Below are positions 20,295 to 29,009 of a stretch of DNA of 64,000 nt, piece after piece. Numbering within the stretch: the stretch's first letter is position 1; each line of letters opens with the position of its first letter. Both the position numbers and the translations under genes were made by a program. The notes below the pieces were generated by a model. It did no database searches, had not been told where the DNA came from, and saw only the letters and a list, made by a program, of their open reading frames with translations. Source of the DNA: Axinella damicornis. Lineage: Eukaryota > Porifera > Demospongiae > Axinellida > Axinellidae. The DNA lies in assembly GCA_963931865.1 (NCBI GenBank), contig OZ007516.1:5491897-5555896 (forward strand), in the 5' to 3' direction.

Positions 20295-20710
20295 GTACAG
20301 TAGTCACTCGCTATTAGGCACATGTGCCTGTTTCTCTACAGGAAGGAAATATGTGCCGGGATGCGTTTAATTTAGAAAGGCATTCCTCGAGTAGGAAGTG
20401 CGACAACGATAAGTACAATGTATGTGCATAGCCCCATTCTCAGGCCTCTACTGCAACTCCCGGTACTGAGAAGTTTGCGTGAGCTGAAGGTAGATGAAGT
20501 ACATTGTACATGTACGATGATGTCATGCAACTTCATTTTACTGGCTTGAACAAACAAGCTGATTTCTCATGTGCATGAACTTATATGTGCTTGTGGAGTT
20601 GTCCGTCTTGGTAGCAATGCCTTCATTTCCCAGCCCCTCTGTCAGATAGAGAGTATCTGTTGTTGTTTGATTTCATGGACATGAATACTTGATTTGAACC
20701 AGCCTGCTGT

Positions 20711-20830
20711 GTTGGTAGCTCAGTAGTCTCGTGGGCCAGCCAGGAGTGGCTGGCCTGCGAGACTAGTAGCTCAGTCAGTAGAGCATTGGCCCTGAGAGCT
20801 GGTGATCATGGGTTTTGAACCTGATGTGAA
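20711..20830 (+). ncRNA. tRNA-like sequence (SINE head or tRNA relic) split by a hairpin insertion
   Basis: GTAGCTCAGTCAGTAGAGCA has the A-box pattern and GGGTTTTGAACCTG about 35 nt later resembles a B-box with one extra base. The anticodon stem does not pair well, so this is a relic or SINE promoter, not a functional tRNA. The 42-bp element at 20724-20765 interrupts the A-box. Confidence 0.45.
20724..20765. mobile_element. 42-bp fold-back element in a tRNA-like A-box
   Basis: TAGTCTCGTGGGCCAGCC and GGCTGGCCTGCGAGACTA are arms around a 6-nt loop. The flanks GTAGCTCAG at 20715-20723 and 20766-20774 are perfect 9-bp target duplications. Confidence 0.85.
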
Positions 20831-21257
20831 GAACTCTGTTCTGCAAAATGATTGGTTGATATAGTCAGTGATTCACAACTTGATACTCAGAAACATTCTA
20901 AAGATGTACATTTTGGACTAGGGACATGATCCAACTTTCCCTCCTCTCTTCCCCCCTCAACAGAGCGCTCGTAGCTTTTTCTCTTTTGAGGTTGGTTCCA
21001 GGATCTCTCGGGGAAGCAAGTAAGTTAACATAGGAGGGAGGGGTCAAGCTGGGTGAGTAGGGGTCAAGGTACATGTACATGTAGCCTCAGAACAAGGCTG
21101 AGGTCAAGGTACATGTACAAGCTATATACTTACAGTGTAGGTGGACAACTGTTAACCTTGTATACAACTCTCTTAGTTATGTGGGAGGAGAAAAGGCCTG
21201 GTACATGCATGACTGCTCTGCCACAGTAATAGTAGCCTTCTAGCTTAAATGTAAGTC

Positions 21258-21873
21258 TAGCCTCGTTCCCAGGCCCGAGAGAAGGAGAAAAGGGCCTGGT
21301 TTCCACTGTTTGCACATGCGCCTAATTATCAGATTCTGTAACCGTAACACGTATTCATAAGGGGGAGGGTGCAAATGATGTCTTCGTAGTCACATGGTCG
21401 AGGGTGTGACGCTATCTATTGTGCTACCTGGTCCTCGATCCGCGAGATGAGGGACGACACAACCACAATTGCACTGCCACCAGCAACAGACTTACCCGAC
21501 ATTCGTTATTCAAAACAAACGGAAGAGTGGTAGCATACTGACTCCACCCGATCGGTGCACGACGGTAGCCACACGAAAACATCCCATCGTTCAATCGCAG
21601 GTTGCTGTTCTAGCTCAATTCAGGAGCGCCTTGCCGCCTGAGGACATAGGAGAGCACGATCGAGAGCTGTTGTAACGCACCCCACTCGCTTACTAGCTAC
21701 AGGCTGTAGCTAGTTAACTGTACGGATCACGTTATCCACTTCGACGTCACGAGTGTACAAACATAATCGAACGTCCACGGTGCCGGTGGAATTCCACCGC
21801 CATTTAGCGCATGCGCAAACAGTGGAAACCAGGCCCTTTTCTCCTCGCCGTCTCAGGCCTGGGAGCGAAGCTA
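21258..21873. mobile_element. 616-bp fold-back element, TAGCCTCG family
   Basis: The ends TAGCCTCGTTCCCAGGCCC and GGCCTGGGAGCGAAGCTA are inverted, with arms extending about 65 bp (shared CAGTGGAAACCAGGCCC, rendered inverted on the left). ATGTAAGTC flanks both sides (21249-21257, 21874-21882). It sits in an intron of the R3H-SUZ gene and contains no clear coding region. Confidence 0.9.
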
Positions 21874-22015
21874 ATGTAAGTCAAGCTTCAGCTCTCTGCC
21901 GTTTTGAAATACCAGTGAAAAATGGTGTGACGTTATGAGTCACCCAAACTACAGTAGGTGGGCACATTAGCGAGATGTCCAACTCCATACCTCCAAACCC
22001 GCATCCTTTGTGCAG

Positions 22016-22372
22016 AACCACAATAGTCCGGTAATGCAGCACAAGGGTTTTGGGAAGTCAGGCACCAATGGTGCAGGCCCAATCACAGGGTCGTCCGGTT
22101 TTCAACCCATCCAGCTCCCCCCGAGACTTGCTCAGCAGCAGCAACAACAGAACCAGCAGCGGAATCCGGGCACCCGGTACCAGAATCAGCGCTACCCTGC
22201 AAACAGAGGGGGAGGGGGAGAAGGGGGCAAAGTTGTCAGTGGAACATTGACGCTTGGAGATCATCTGCCCACCCCGTTTGTTCCCATGGGAGGTGTCTTG
22301 TCCGCCAAGCGTGAGGCACTGCTACCTACCCCGCCATCAACACACATGGTCAAGCTGACACCACCCTCACAT
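22016..22372 (+). CDS. R3H-SUZ gene, glutamine/proline-rich exon
   Basis: Acceptor TTTGTGCAG, donor CACAT-GTGAGT, phase 0 both ends, 119 codons with no stop. Low-complexity segments (six glutamines, glycine-rich patch) and LTLGDHLPTPFVPMGG are typical of the disordered tail of R3H-SUZ proteins. Confidence 0.65.
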
Positions 22373-22505
22373 GTGAGTAGCGAAGGCAGACCTCCAGTTT
22401 TTCCTTGCTTGCAATGAAGGATTGAAGGCAACTGTATCACGCTTAGAGTGGACCAGGATTCCTCGTCCATCCATGTTATTCAATATCAAAATCTGGCAGT
22501 GGGAA

Positions 22506-22524
22506 TGGCCTGGGAACGAGGCTA
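22506..22524. repeat. Solo end of the TAGCCTCG family
   Basis: GGCCTGGGAACGAGGCTA-like right terminus without a detectable partner arm. Confidence 0.5.
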
Positions 22525-22961
22525 CAGTGACCATGAAACTGCTTCTTTGTTCCATTCTGTGCGCAGTGAGCTGAGCTACCCTCAGCTATGCTGTGTCTAT
22601 TTCGTTTCTACATTTGACGTCACACACATAACACAATTTACAGAACTCGTAGTAGCTAAATACCTATGTGGTTATAGCTCAGTATTATGTGTGCCGTGTT
22701 CCCATGCCCCACCCACTAATTAAGCCCTGGAGGGCTGTCTACTAGTGTGTGAGGTTTGATGCAGTAAGTGAGAGCATGAGATTGTGGATGAATGCATGAG
22801 TCTCACACGCAATGCGTGAGAGTGCATGCCTATTAGTGTGGGGTTGTATACCGAACGTTATCATCCTTACCTTGTTTCCCTCCTTTCCGTTCTGCTATCC
22901 CTACATCTCGTTTACATTTTGGTCTTCATTGTACATGTGCTGCTTGCACTTCCACTTCATC

Positions 22962-22962
<1 letters not shown>

Positions 22963-22994
<32 letters not shown>

Positions 22995-23000
22995 ACACAG
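22963..23000 (+). repeat. (CA)n microsatellite before the last exon
   Basis: CA repeats end in the acceptor CACACACAG of the final R3H-SUZ exon. Confidence 0.9.
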
Positions 23001-23075
23001 GAGCGTCAAGAGAGAGAGCAACAAGATGTGGAACTTGCCAAAGAGATGGCTGAAGAGAAAGAGGACTTCCCTTAG
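23001..23075 (+). CDS. R3H-SUZ gene, last exon
   Basis: Phase 0 acceptor; 24 codons (ERQEREQQDVELAKEMAEEK and four more) to TAG at 23073-23075. It is a short acidic helix at the C-terminus. Only 207 bp separate this stop from the start codon of gene 2. Confidence 0.65.
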   Translation, partial: ERQEREQQDVELAKEMAEEKEDFP

Positions 23076-23235
23076 TAGCAATGCACCTTGCAATGTCTCA
23101 AAGTTATTGTTATTCATAAAAGCATTATCTTCCAGCTGTTCATACGTCACAAATTTGTGATGCCTATAGTGCAGGTGGCCGACGTGGGTGGGACTGCAAA
23201 TGTCACATGACTAAATTTAGGACGAGGTACAGGTG

Positions 23236-23786
23236 TAGCCTCGTACCCAGGCCTTCAGGCCGCGATTTGAAGGTGCAAATTATGGCCTCTGATATTTTTG
23301 CTGCTTGTAGAAAGGGAAACCTGGACGTAGTGAAACGAATCCTTCAGAACAAACCGTCTTTACTAAACTCCCGGGGTGGTGTATATGGAGGAGGAACTCT
23401 TCTACATGAGGCTTGCTGGTATGTTCTGTCAGCACTCGCGCATAGATCTATAGTCTGGGTCTAGCTGGGATCCAGACTACACATACCGATTGAGGTAGAG
23501 TGTTGTGCATGTGGATGGATACGTGAATGAAGATTCTGCTTAGCAATATATGTGTGGTGACATGAGAAATCACTCCTTGAGTAGTGGTCACTCCAGTGAG
23601 TACTTGGGATCTTATAATACTCTGAGTGGTAATCCTAGTGCATATGGCTTACTGTAAAGACGCCCACCTCGTGTCCACCTGACATCACTCACATGATCAA
23701 TGATACCAGGCTCTTTACCGCTCTTCTGCATCCTTGTCAACGCAAACCGAAGAACAGGGAACGGGGTAGGCCTGGGAACGAGGCTA
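23236..23786. mobile_element. Pair of TAGCCTCG-family ends enclosing exon 1 of gene 2
   Basis: TAGCCTCGTACCCAGGCC at 23236-23253 and GGCCTGGGAACGAGGCTA at 23769-23786 are inverted (17 of 18 bases). The flanking 9-mers GTACAGGTG and GGTCGTAGG do not match, so this is either two independent partial elements or an old insertion with decayed duplication. The stretch 23670-23760 resembles 14817-14900. Confidence 0.45.
23282..23418 (+). CDS. Gene 2, exon 1 (start codon and first ankyrin repeat)
   Basis: ATG at 23282 opens MASDIFAACRKGNLDVVKRI, followed by GGTLLHEAC and a donor TG-GTATGT in phase 2. An in-frame ATG at 23207 exists, but the 25 residues between would be translated from a transposon terminus (23236-23253), so the downstream ATG is preferred. 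No signal peptide is visible; the protein is probably intracellular. Confidence 0.8.
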
Positions 23787-23932
23787 GGTCGTAGGCATAA
23801 GTACAGTGCTTATTGAATTGTATACTGAGCACTGCGTGGATGCAATGTGGTGCGAGTGGGGCTGTAGGAATGTCACAGTTTAACTGTTGCGATGTCCACA
23901 AGTATGAATTTGATGTTAGTGGAAGAGGAGTA

Positions 23933-24829
23933 TAGTCTCACAGGCCAGCCTGCTGTGGACAGTCCTCCTTTAAAACCGGTCCCCCCGAGCTGTCCCTGGC
24001 AGAATCGGTTCCCCCAGACCAGATATTGCAGCCATACCTGGTTCCCCCTTGCTGCAGATAGATGTTCCCACCAGCCCTATATATAGATGATCCATGACGA
24101 GTGCCAGTGGGGGTACGTACAGGTAAGGTTGCCCAGCTTGGCTGTACCAAGTCGAGAAGAAACCAGACCCTTATTCCCCAGGAGTTATACTCCAAGTGAT
24201 CCGCTTTGGGTGGTTGTTTGGGTCTGGGAACCAGACTATAGTTACCATTTGACGAAACCAGCCACCAGCAAAGGACGACAAGGATTAGTATTTTTCTCTA
24301 CTTATAGAGGCTACACAGATTATGAAGGAATGGTTTTGTCCGAGAGACTTAGTTTAACATTCCTCGCTTCATAGTTGACCCTCTAGTGAACATTTGTGAC
24401 CTGGGCCAGTAAACAACTAGGGGAACCAATTACAGTGTGGGGGACTACTTACAGTGCCATGAATGAATGGTCCCAGAGGAACCAATTATTCTACCGTGGA
24501 CATTCCGGGGGACCACTTACAGTATGACAAGCCCACTTCTGCACTGGATGGAAAGGTCTGGTGAATGCAATTAAGTTTACTGATATTTGTAGCTGCGTTC
24601 TACTGGCTACGCACCAATCAGGTTGCAGATCTTTCCCACCATTGCGAGGTGTGATAAACTATATAGGGAGACTTGGAGAGTACTGCCCAAGCACCATGCT
24701 ACTTCATTAGTATGATTGTTGTATTGTCTAGGCACTTTCGAATTAATGCACAGTATGTAAACGACTACATTTGTATTCACCAGCTAGACTCTACCCTCTC
24801 GTGTGGAAGTGGGCTGGCCTGCGAGACTA
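23933..24829. mobile_element. About 0.9-kb TAGTCTCG fold-back element
   Basis: TAGTCTCACAGGCCAGCC and GGCTGGCCTGCGAGACTA form the ends. Flanks GAAGAGGAG (23922-23930) and GAAAAGGAA (24830-24838) agree at 7 of 9 positions with two bases between the left flank and the end, so the duplication is old or doubtful. The interior has repeated GGTTCCCCC/GGGGGACCA motifs. Confidence 0.6.
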
Positions 24830-25475
24830 GAAAAGGAAATGGTGTTGCTCTTCCTATCATCATGGGATATAATAACCCTGCATGGATACGTCGATGATAG
24901 GGATGACTATAGATTGATCTGCCCGGCTTGCCTGTAAGAATGGAGAGACCTGAGTTTACTCAAACGTTGAGTTGAAACACTGCACGTGCTACTGAGCTGC
25001 AGGCTATGGGCCAACCATGTGGTTTGCCAATGCATGTATAACTTAATACTCACCTATACGTAGACTTTAGCGGTTGGTGTATCAAGCTGTGCTAGCTTAT
25101 GTACACCTATTCTGCTGCATGCTGGTATCTTGTATTCCTCCTGCGTCCCTGAAAGTCCATTGGCTAACACCATCCGGAGATACACATCTAACAGGCTATT
25201 AGGACTTCATGGTCAGAGTAGAGGTAACAGTTCTAGGGCAAGCACCGCCAGAAGATAACTATTACAAAACAGTCACTGCTAAGCTCTAATGTGCTAACTA
25301 TTATGATTCATGATCATTCCTGAACTAGTTTGTGAGCAACCTTCTTGACATCATGTTACATAGTACCAAGAGTTATGAACTCTTGTTAGTACCCATAGCT
25401 CTTAGATCATGCTGTTACATGTAAATCATAGTACCTTATGTAGAGTGATTTAGACCTCCTGAGCCATGCATGATA

Positions 25476-25961
25476 TAGTCTCGGTACCAGACCCTCGCAC
25501 TTGGAGGAGGGTCTGGTGAACTTGCATACATGAACTGTTTATGGGATACGCTGACGTATACAGGTTTCCTGGGTGATAATTGAAGGCGTTCATCAATATA
25601 CAAGTAGGTGCGAGAAAACTCAAAAGTGCATGAGCTCAAATTCTACTGAAACTTGAAGAATAGCATCATAGAAATATGCGTGGGAACGAAGACATCTTTC
25701 CCTTTTACAACTCCTTACAGCTTCCAGCTGCTCGGGATTTGCTGTGGGGTATCCAAGCTTGGTGAACGTCGCTGTGATCACTGTCTCTAGCTCTCTGTCA
25801 TTCCAATTTGCGATGTTGCATGTGTTTGCGTGAAAAGATTGTGTTATTGAACAGCAATTGACCAATCAGATTCATCCCGCTGAAATTCTGCGGAGTTCAA
25901 ATTTTATATATGCAAGTTCACCAGACCCTCCTCTGCGTGCGAAGGTCTGGTACAGAGACTA
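25476..25961. mobile_element. 486-bp fold-back element, TAGTCTCG family
   Basis: The ends TAGTCTCGGTACCAGACC and GGTCTGGTACAGAGACTA have arms of about 55 bp that continue through GTTCACCAGACCCTCC (inverted on the left). The flanks TGCATGATA at 25467-25475 and 25962-25970 are a perfect 9-bp duplication. Confidence 0.9.
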
Positions 25962-26498
25962 TGCATGATACTGCTGTGTTCAAAATAAGTTGACAGGTCA
26001 TATCCACGAAATATATTTCTAAGGTAATCAATTACATGGATTTGAGTGTGATTGGGCATGAGCACTTTAGGCAAAGTAAGTACACGTTACACTATAGGTA
26101 GCTATGGCACAATGACTAGCACCTTTACTGGGGAGACTATCTTCAACATACCACCATTTCTGTGACCCACTTTAGCCACACCTTCATTAAGTTCTTACAG
26201 CATTTCTTGTGCTCAGGCACAGAAAAACTACTAGCAAACAATGTGAGGGTTCACACAGCAACCATTTCAGCCTGAAAGTGAGATGTACAAAGGACACGGG
26301 TGTTCGTTACCAGGGTAGAGCTTGATCGAATATTATTGTTTGGTTGATGTGTACCGTGGCTGCTCAGCCATTTCTGATGCCCACTGGCTATAGGTATCAT
26401 GCTGTAATAAAATGCAATTCCCAATTGATTATGTAGTTGTTTTTTATAGTGTGACACTGTAATAGATGGCACTACTATTTCACTCATGTTGTGTGTAG

Positions 26499-26600
26499 GT
26501 ATGGCGCTCTCGACATTGTGAAGTACCTGGTGGAGAAGAAAAATTGTGAACTAACAACCCGTAATGCGATCGACACCACACCACTCCATCTTGCTTGCTC
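26499..26600 (+). CDS. Gene 2, exon 2 (ankyrin repeat)
   Basis: Acceptor TGTGTGTAG, donor TC-GTAAGT, 102 nt, phase 2/2. YGALDIVKYLVEKKNCEL followed by TPLHLACS is a canonical ankyrin repeat. Confidence 0.85.
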
Positions 26601-26732
26601 GTAAGTTCCTCCATCGTAGTGGGCACTGGACTGTGTGTGTGTGCTTGTATTGGTTCATCCTCCTCTCTCTCTTTGGTGTTGCTTACACTATTGTGTGCCA
26701 CTGCCTCAAGCACTTACTAGGCATGCTCTAAG

Positions 26733-26933
26733 TAATGTTTAGATACCACTTTGCAGTGCATTACGGGTTTTAGTGCACGAGGGCAATCTAGTTAACGGTC
26801 AAGGGTGAGATAATGCACGAGCCGAAGGCGAGTGCATTATCCGCCCGAGACTGTTAACTAGATTGCCCGAGTGCACTATAAGCCCGTAATGCACTGCAAA
26901 CTGGTATCTAAACTACTTAGTGCAATCACTGAC
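26733..26933. mobile_element. Palindromic MITE with about 70-bp arms
   Basis: The left arm (GTTTAGATACCACTTTGCAG, GTGCATTACGGG, GCAATCTAGTTAAC) is repeated inverted on the right (GTTAACTAGATTGC, CCCGTAATGCAC, CTGGTATCTAAAC). A second hairpin, ATAATGCAC/GTGCATTAT, forms the centre. The family is not recognised. Confidence 0.75.
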
Positions 26934-27149
26934 CCGAGACAGCCTTTGATCTTTGAAAAGTGTGCATAATGCACACTAAAGTGTGCATTAAGCGATTTAA
27001 TGCTCCGTCATGTGATCGATCTGATTCGTTGAGGGTCACGTAAGTAACACTAATTTGAGATATACCACTGCACTAGACCACTGATGTGGGATGTGGAGAA
27101 AGTGTATTTGCTTCAGAAACTGGAATTAATATCAGATCATGGTAGTTTA

Positions 27150-27204
27150 TAGCCTCGAACCCAGGCGCGGAGGAGGGGGAAAAGAGCGCCTGGGTTCGAG
27201 ACTA
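27150..27204. mobile_element. 55-bp fold-back element with perfect 9-bp duplication
   Basis: The arms TAGCCTCGAACCCAGGCGC and GCGCCTGGGTTCGAGACTA surround about 17 nt. GGTAGTTTA flanks both sides (27141-27149, 27205-27213). Confidence 0.9.
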
Positions 27205-27286
27205 GGTAGTTTACTGAGAAGAGCAGGTAGTCCAATAATTGCAATGATTTCAAATTTTGGCTAGCATTTGCAAGGCCAGGGGTACA

Positions 27287-27787
27287 TACCGTACATTGTA
27301 AGAATATTTTCGTGGTTGCCATAAACCACGAAAATTTAATGCACAAAAATATTTTTACGCGAATCGGAATGAATAGCTATTATGGTCAGAATCTTTTCAT
27401 GCGATGCTAGCTAGTTACTTCGCGAGATGGCCTTCGTTAGACAGCTACCTGCAACCGAGGGACGGTCTCCTTGGGAAAAGCAAGCAAACTCGCGACACCT
27501 TTCTTGCAGTAAGTGTCCCCGATAATCTTTTCATTCTTTACGGCGATAGTGTACCTGTCTGTGGTGTTCCTAGGTTTTCATACACGAGTGCTTCGCCAGC
27601 AGCTGCTTCCGAAGGTTCCGGATAAACGTGGCAGCCTCAAACGCAGCAACTTTTCTCTGGATGTCAACGTGTCAGATAAGTTGCCGTAAAAAAATTTGTG
27701 TGGGTAACCCAGTCCACGAAAATATAATGACCCGAATTAATAAAATGCGAAAAATTTTACAACATGAAAATTTCCAGATATACGGTA
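27287..27787. mobile_element. TACCGTA-end MITE
   Basis: The ends TACCGTACATTGTAAGAATA and TTTCCAGATATACGGTA are degenerate inverted repeats, with CCACGAAAAT motifs near both ends. Confidence 0.55.
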
Positions 27788-27874
27788 TGTTCAGCTAGAG
27801 TATTACCCTGCACGCCTTGTGCCTCAGACCTCATTGCAGTGCCAGTACTCGGGATCCCTGCACGCGGATATGCG

Positions 27875-28035
27875 CACCATATACTTAAATAGATGAAACC
27901 GAGGGGTCTACGGGATTTAGAGCCCCGCGGAAACTATATAGACACCCGCGCGTGAAGCGCAAGGGTGTTTATAGGTTTCCAATGGGATCTAAATCCCGTA
28001 GGTCCCGAGGGTTTCATCGTTTAAGGTATTTATAC
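27875..28035. mobile_element. Palindromic MITE (GATGAAACC / GGTTTCATC)
   Basis: GATGAAACCGAGGGGTCTAC, GGGATTTAGA and GGAAACTATATAGACACCC on the left have inverted partners GGGTGTTTATAGGTTTCC, TCTAAATCCC and GGGTTTCATC on the right. The arms are about 70 bp. Confidence 0.7.
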
Positions 28036-28344
28036 TATACAGCTGGCAGCCAATCAAATCACTGTCTGTATTAGCAACCGAAACAGTTAGCAACCGTTCA
28101 GTCAGAAAGACTTCGCACAGAGATGGCAGCTGCTCTCGCCATACCGACAACTCTGCGTACTCGTGCCTTGTGTTTGGGACTGTGACTCCGAAGCAGAACC
28201 ATACTCTGGGATCGCACGAAATACACCCCGCCCCATGACACTTACGGAGGCAGTTTTTTGTGCGACATAATTATACGACCAGGTCGAGGTCCGAAGTCCA
28301 GCTCTGGCTCCACGCTATCTGTACTCGTCTGGCTAGGCTATAGC

Positions 28345-28405
28345 ACTCGCGCGCATGACGCTCGCGCGCATGACGCTCGCGCGCATGACGCTCGCGCGCA
28401 AGACC
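28345..28405 (+). repeat. 15-bp tandem repeat, four copies
   Basis: Unit GCGCATGACGCTCGC, near-perfect in four copies, GC-rich against an AT-rich surround. Confidence 0.9.
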
Positions 28406-28449
28406 GAATTGACAATAGAGGTACATGTATCTATGATGCTAAATGTAGC

Positions 28450-29007
28450 TACCGTAGATCCGGAAATTTTCGCGTTAAATATACTTCGCCTTTTAATTTT
28501 TTGCGTTGTTTTATTTTCGTCGCTCGAGCACACCAACGAAAATTAAGAAAATTTTGTTCACACGTACACGTGCACGTTCCCGATCCCGGGACCAGATACC
28601 ATGTCGCGCCATTGGAGAAGCTGGAGCCTCGGATCAGCGCCAGTGAGGGGATGCAGCAGACACCCATGCCGTATCACTGGTAGAGAGGGAACTGCCATCG
28701 GCTACTTACCTCGAAAGATTTTACCCGTCTGTCTCGGTCTGCGGTTCCAACTGCCTTCAGAAGTTCGCTTCCGCGATCGCTCGCTGGGCTGGTATAGAAG
28801 AGCTCAGCGATCTTCCAGGATCAGGAACACCATCGACAGTTTTCTGGTAGCGCAGCAGAACCATGCTTGTACTTCGATTCACGAAAAATCACGCGTTAAA
28901 TAGAATCATAAATTATTCGACGTTGAAAATATTTCGTGTTTTTAATTTTCGTCGTAATGCAATATCGACAAAAATTAATTACGGCGAAAATTTCCCGATC
29001 TACGGTA
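28450..29007. mobile_element. TACCGTA-end MITE, about 558 bp
   Basis: The ends TACCGTAGATCCGGAAATTT and AAATTTCCCGATCTACGGTA are inverted. Inside is a variable GC-rich region (28570-28860). It has the same end type as 34553-35063. Confidence 0.75.
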
Positions 29008-29009
29008 TG

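Larger units (their letters stand above)
17140..23075 (+). pseudogene. R3H-SUZ domain protein gene (R3HDM-like), damaged
   Basis: Nine exon segments with compatible phases join as 17140-17304, 18191-18348, 18702-18808, 19109-19187, an R3H segment ending at 19630, 19864-19969, 20139-20294, 22016-22372 and 23001-23075. The order of VNLHEFIVNSM, SYHRMLAHCVAAYF (R3H motif RxxxH), HNVDPMDKS, NTRIPRHRFGEYI, LILKRSA and EYEKARARIF (SUZ) matches R3HDM/Encore-type proteins, in which R3H and SUZ bind single-stranded RNA. Damage consists of a frameshift inside R3H at about 19568, a TGA at 19946-19948 just before SUZ, and a TAG at 17206-17208 that may be 5' untranslated. Two lesions in the most conserved part suggest a pseudogene; consensus error is the alternative. 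Confidence 0.75.

Noticed and set aside
20711..20830. Functional tRNA gene
   Set aside because: The anticodon stem does not pair, the B-box has an extra base, and the A-box is split by an insertion.
28345..28405. Possible CRISPR-like array
   Set aside because: The four 15-bp units are directly adjacent with no spacers; it is a simple tandem repeat in a eukaryotic intron.
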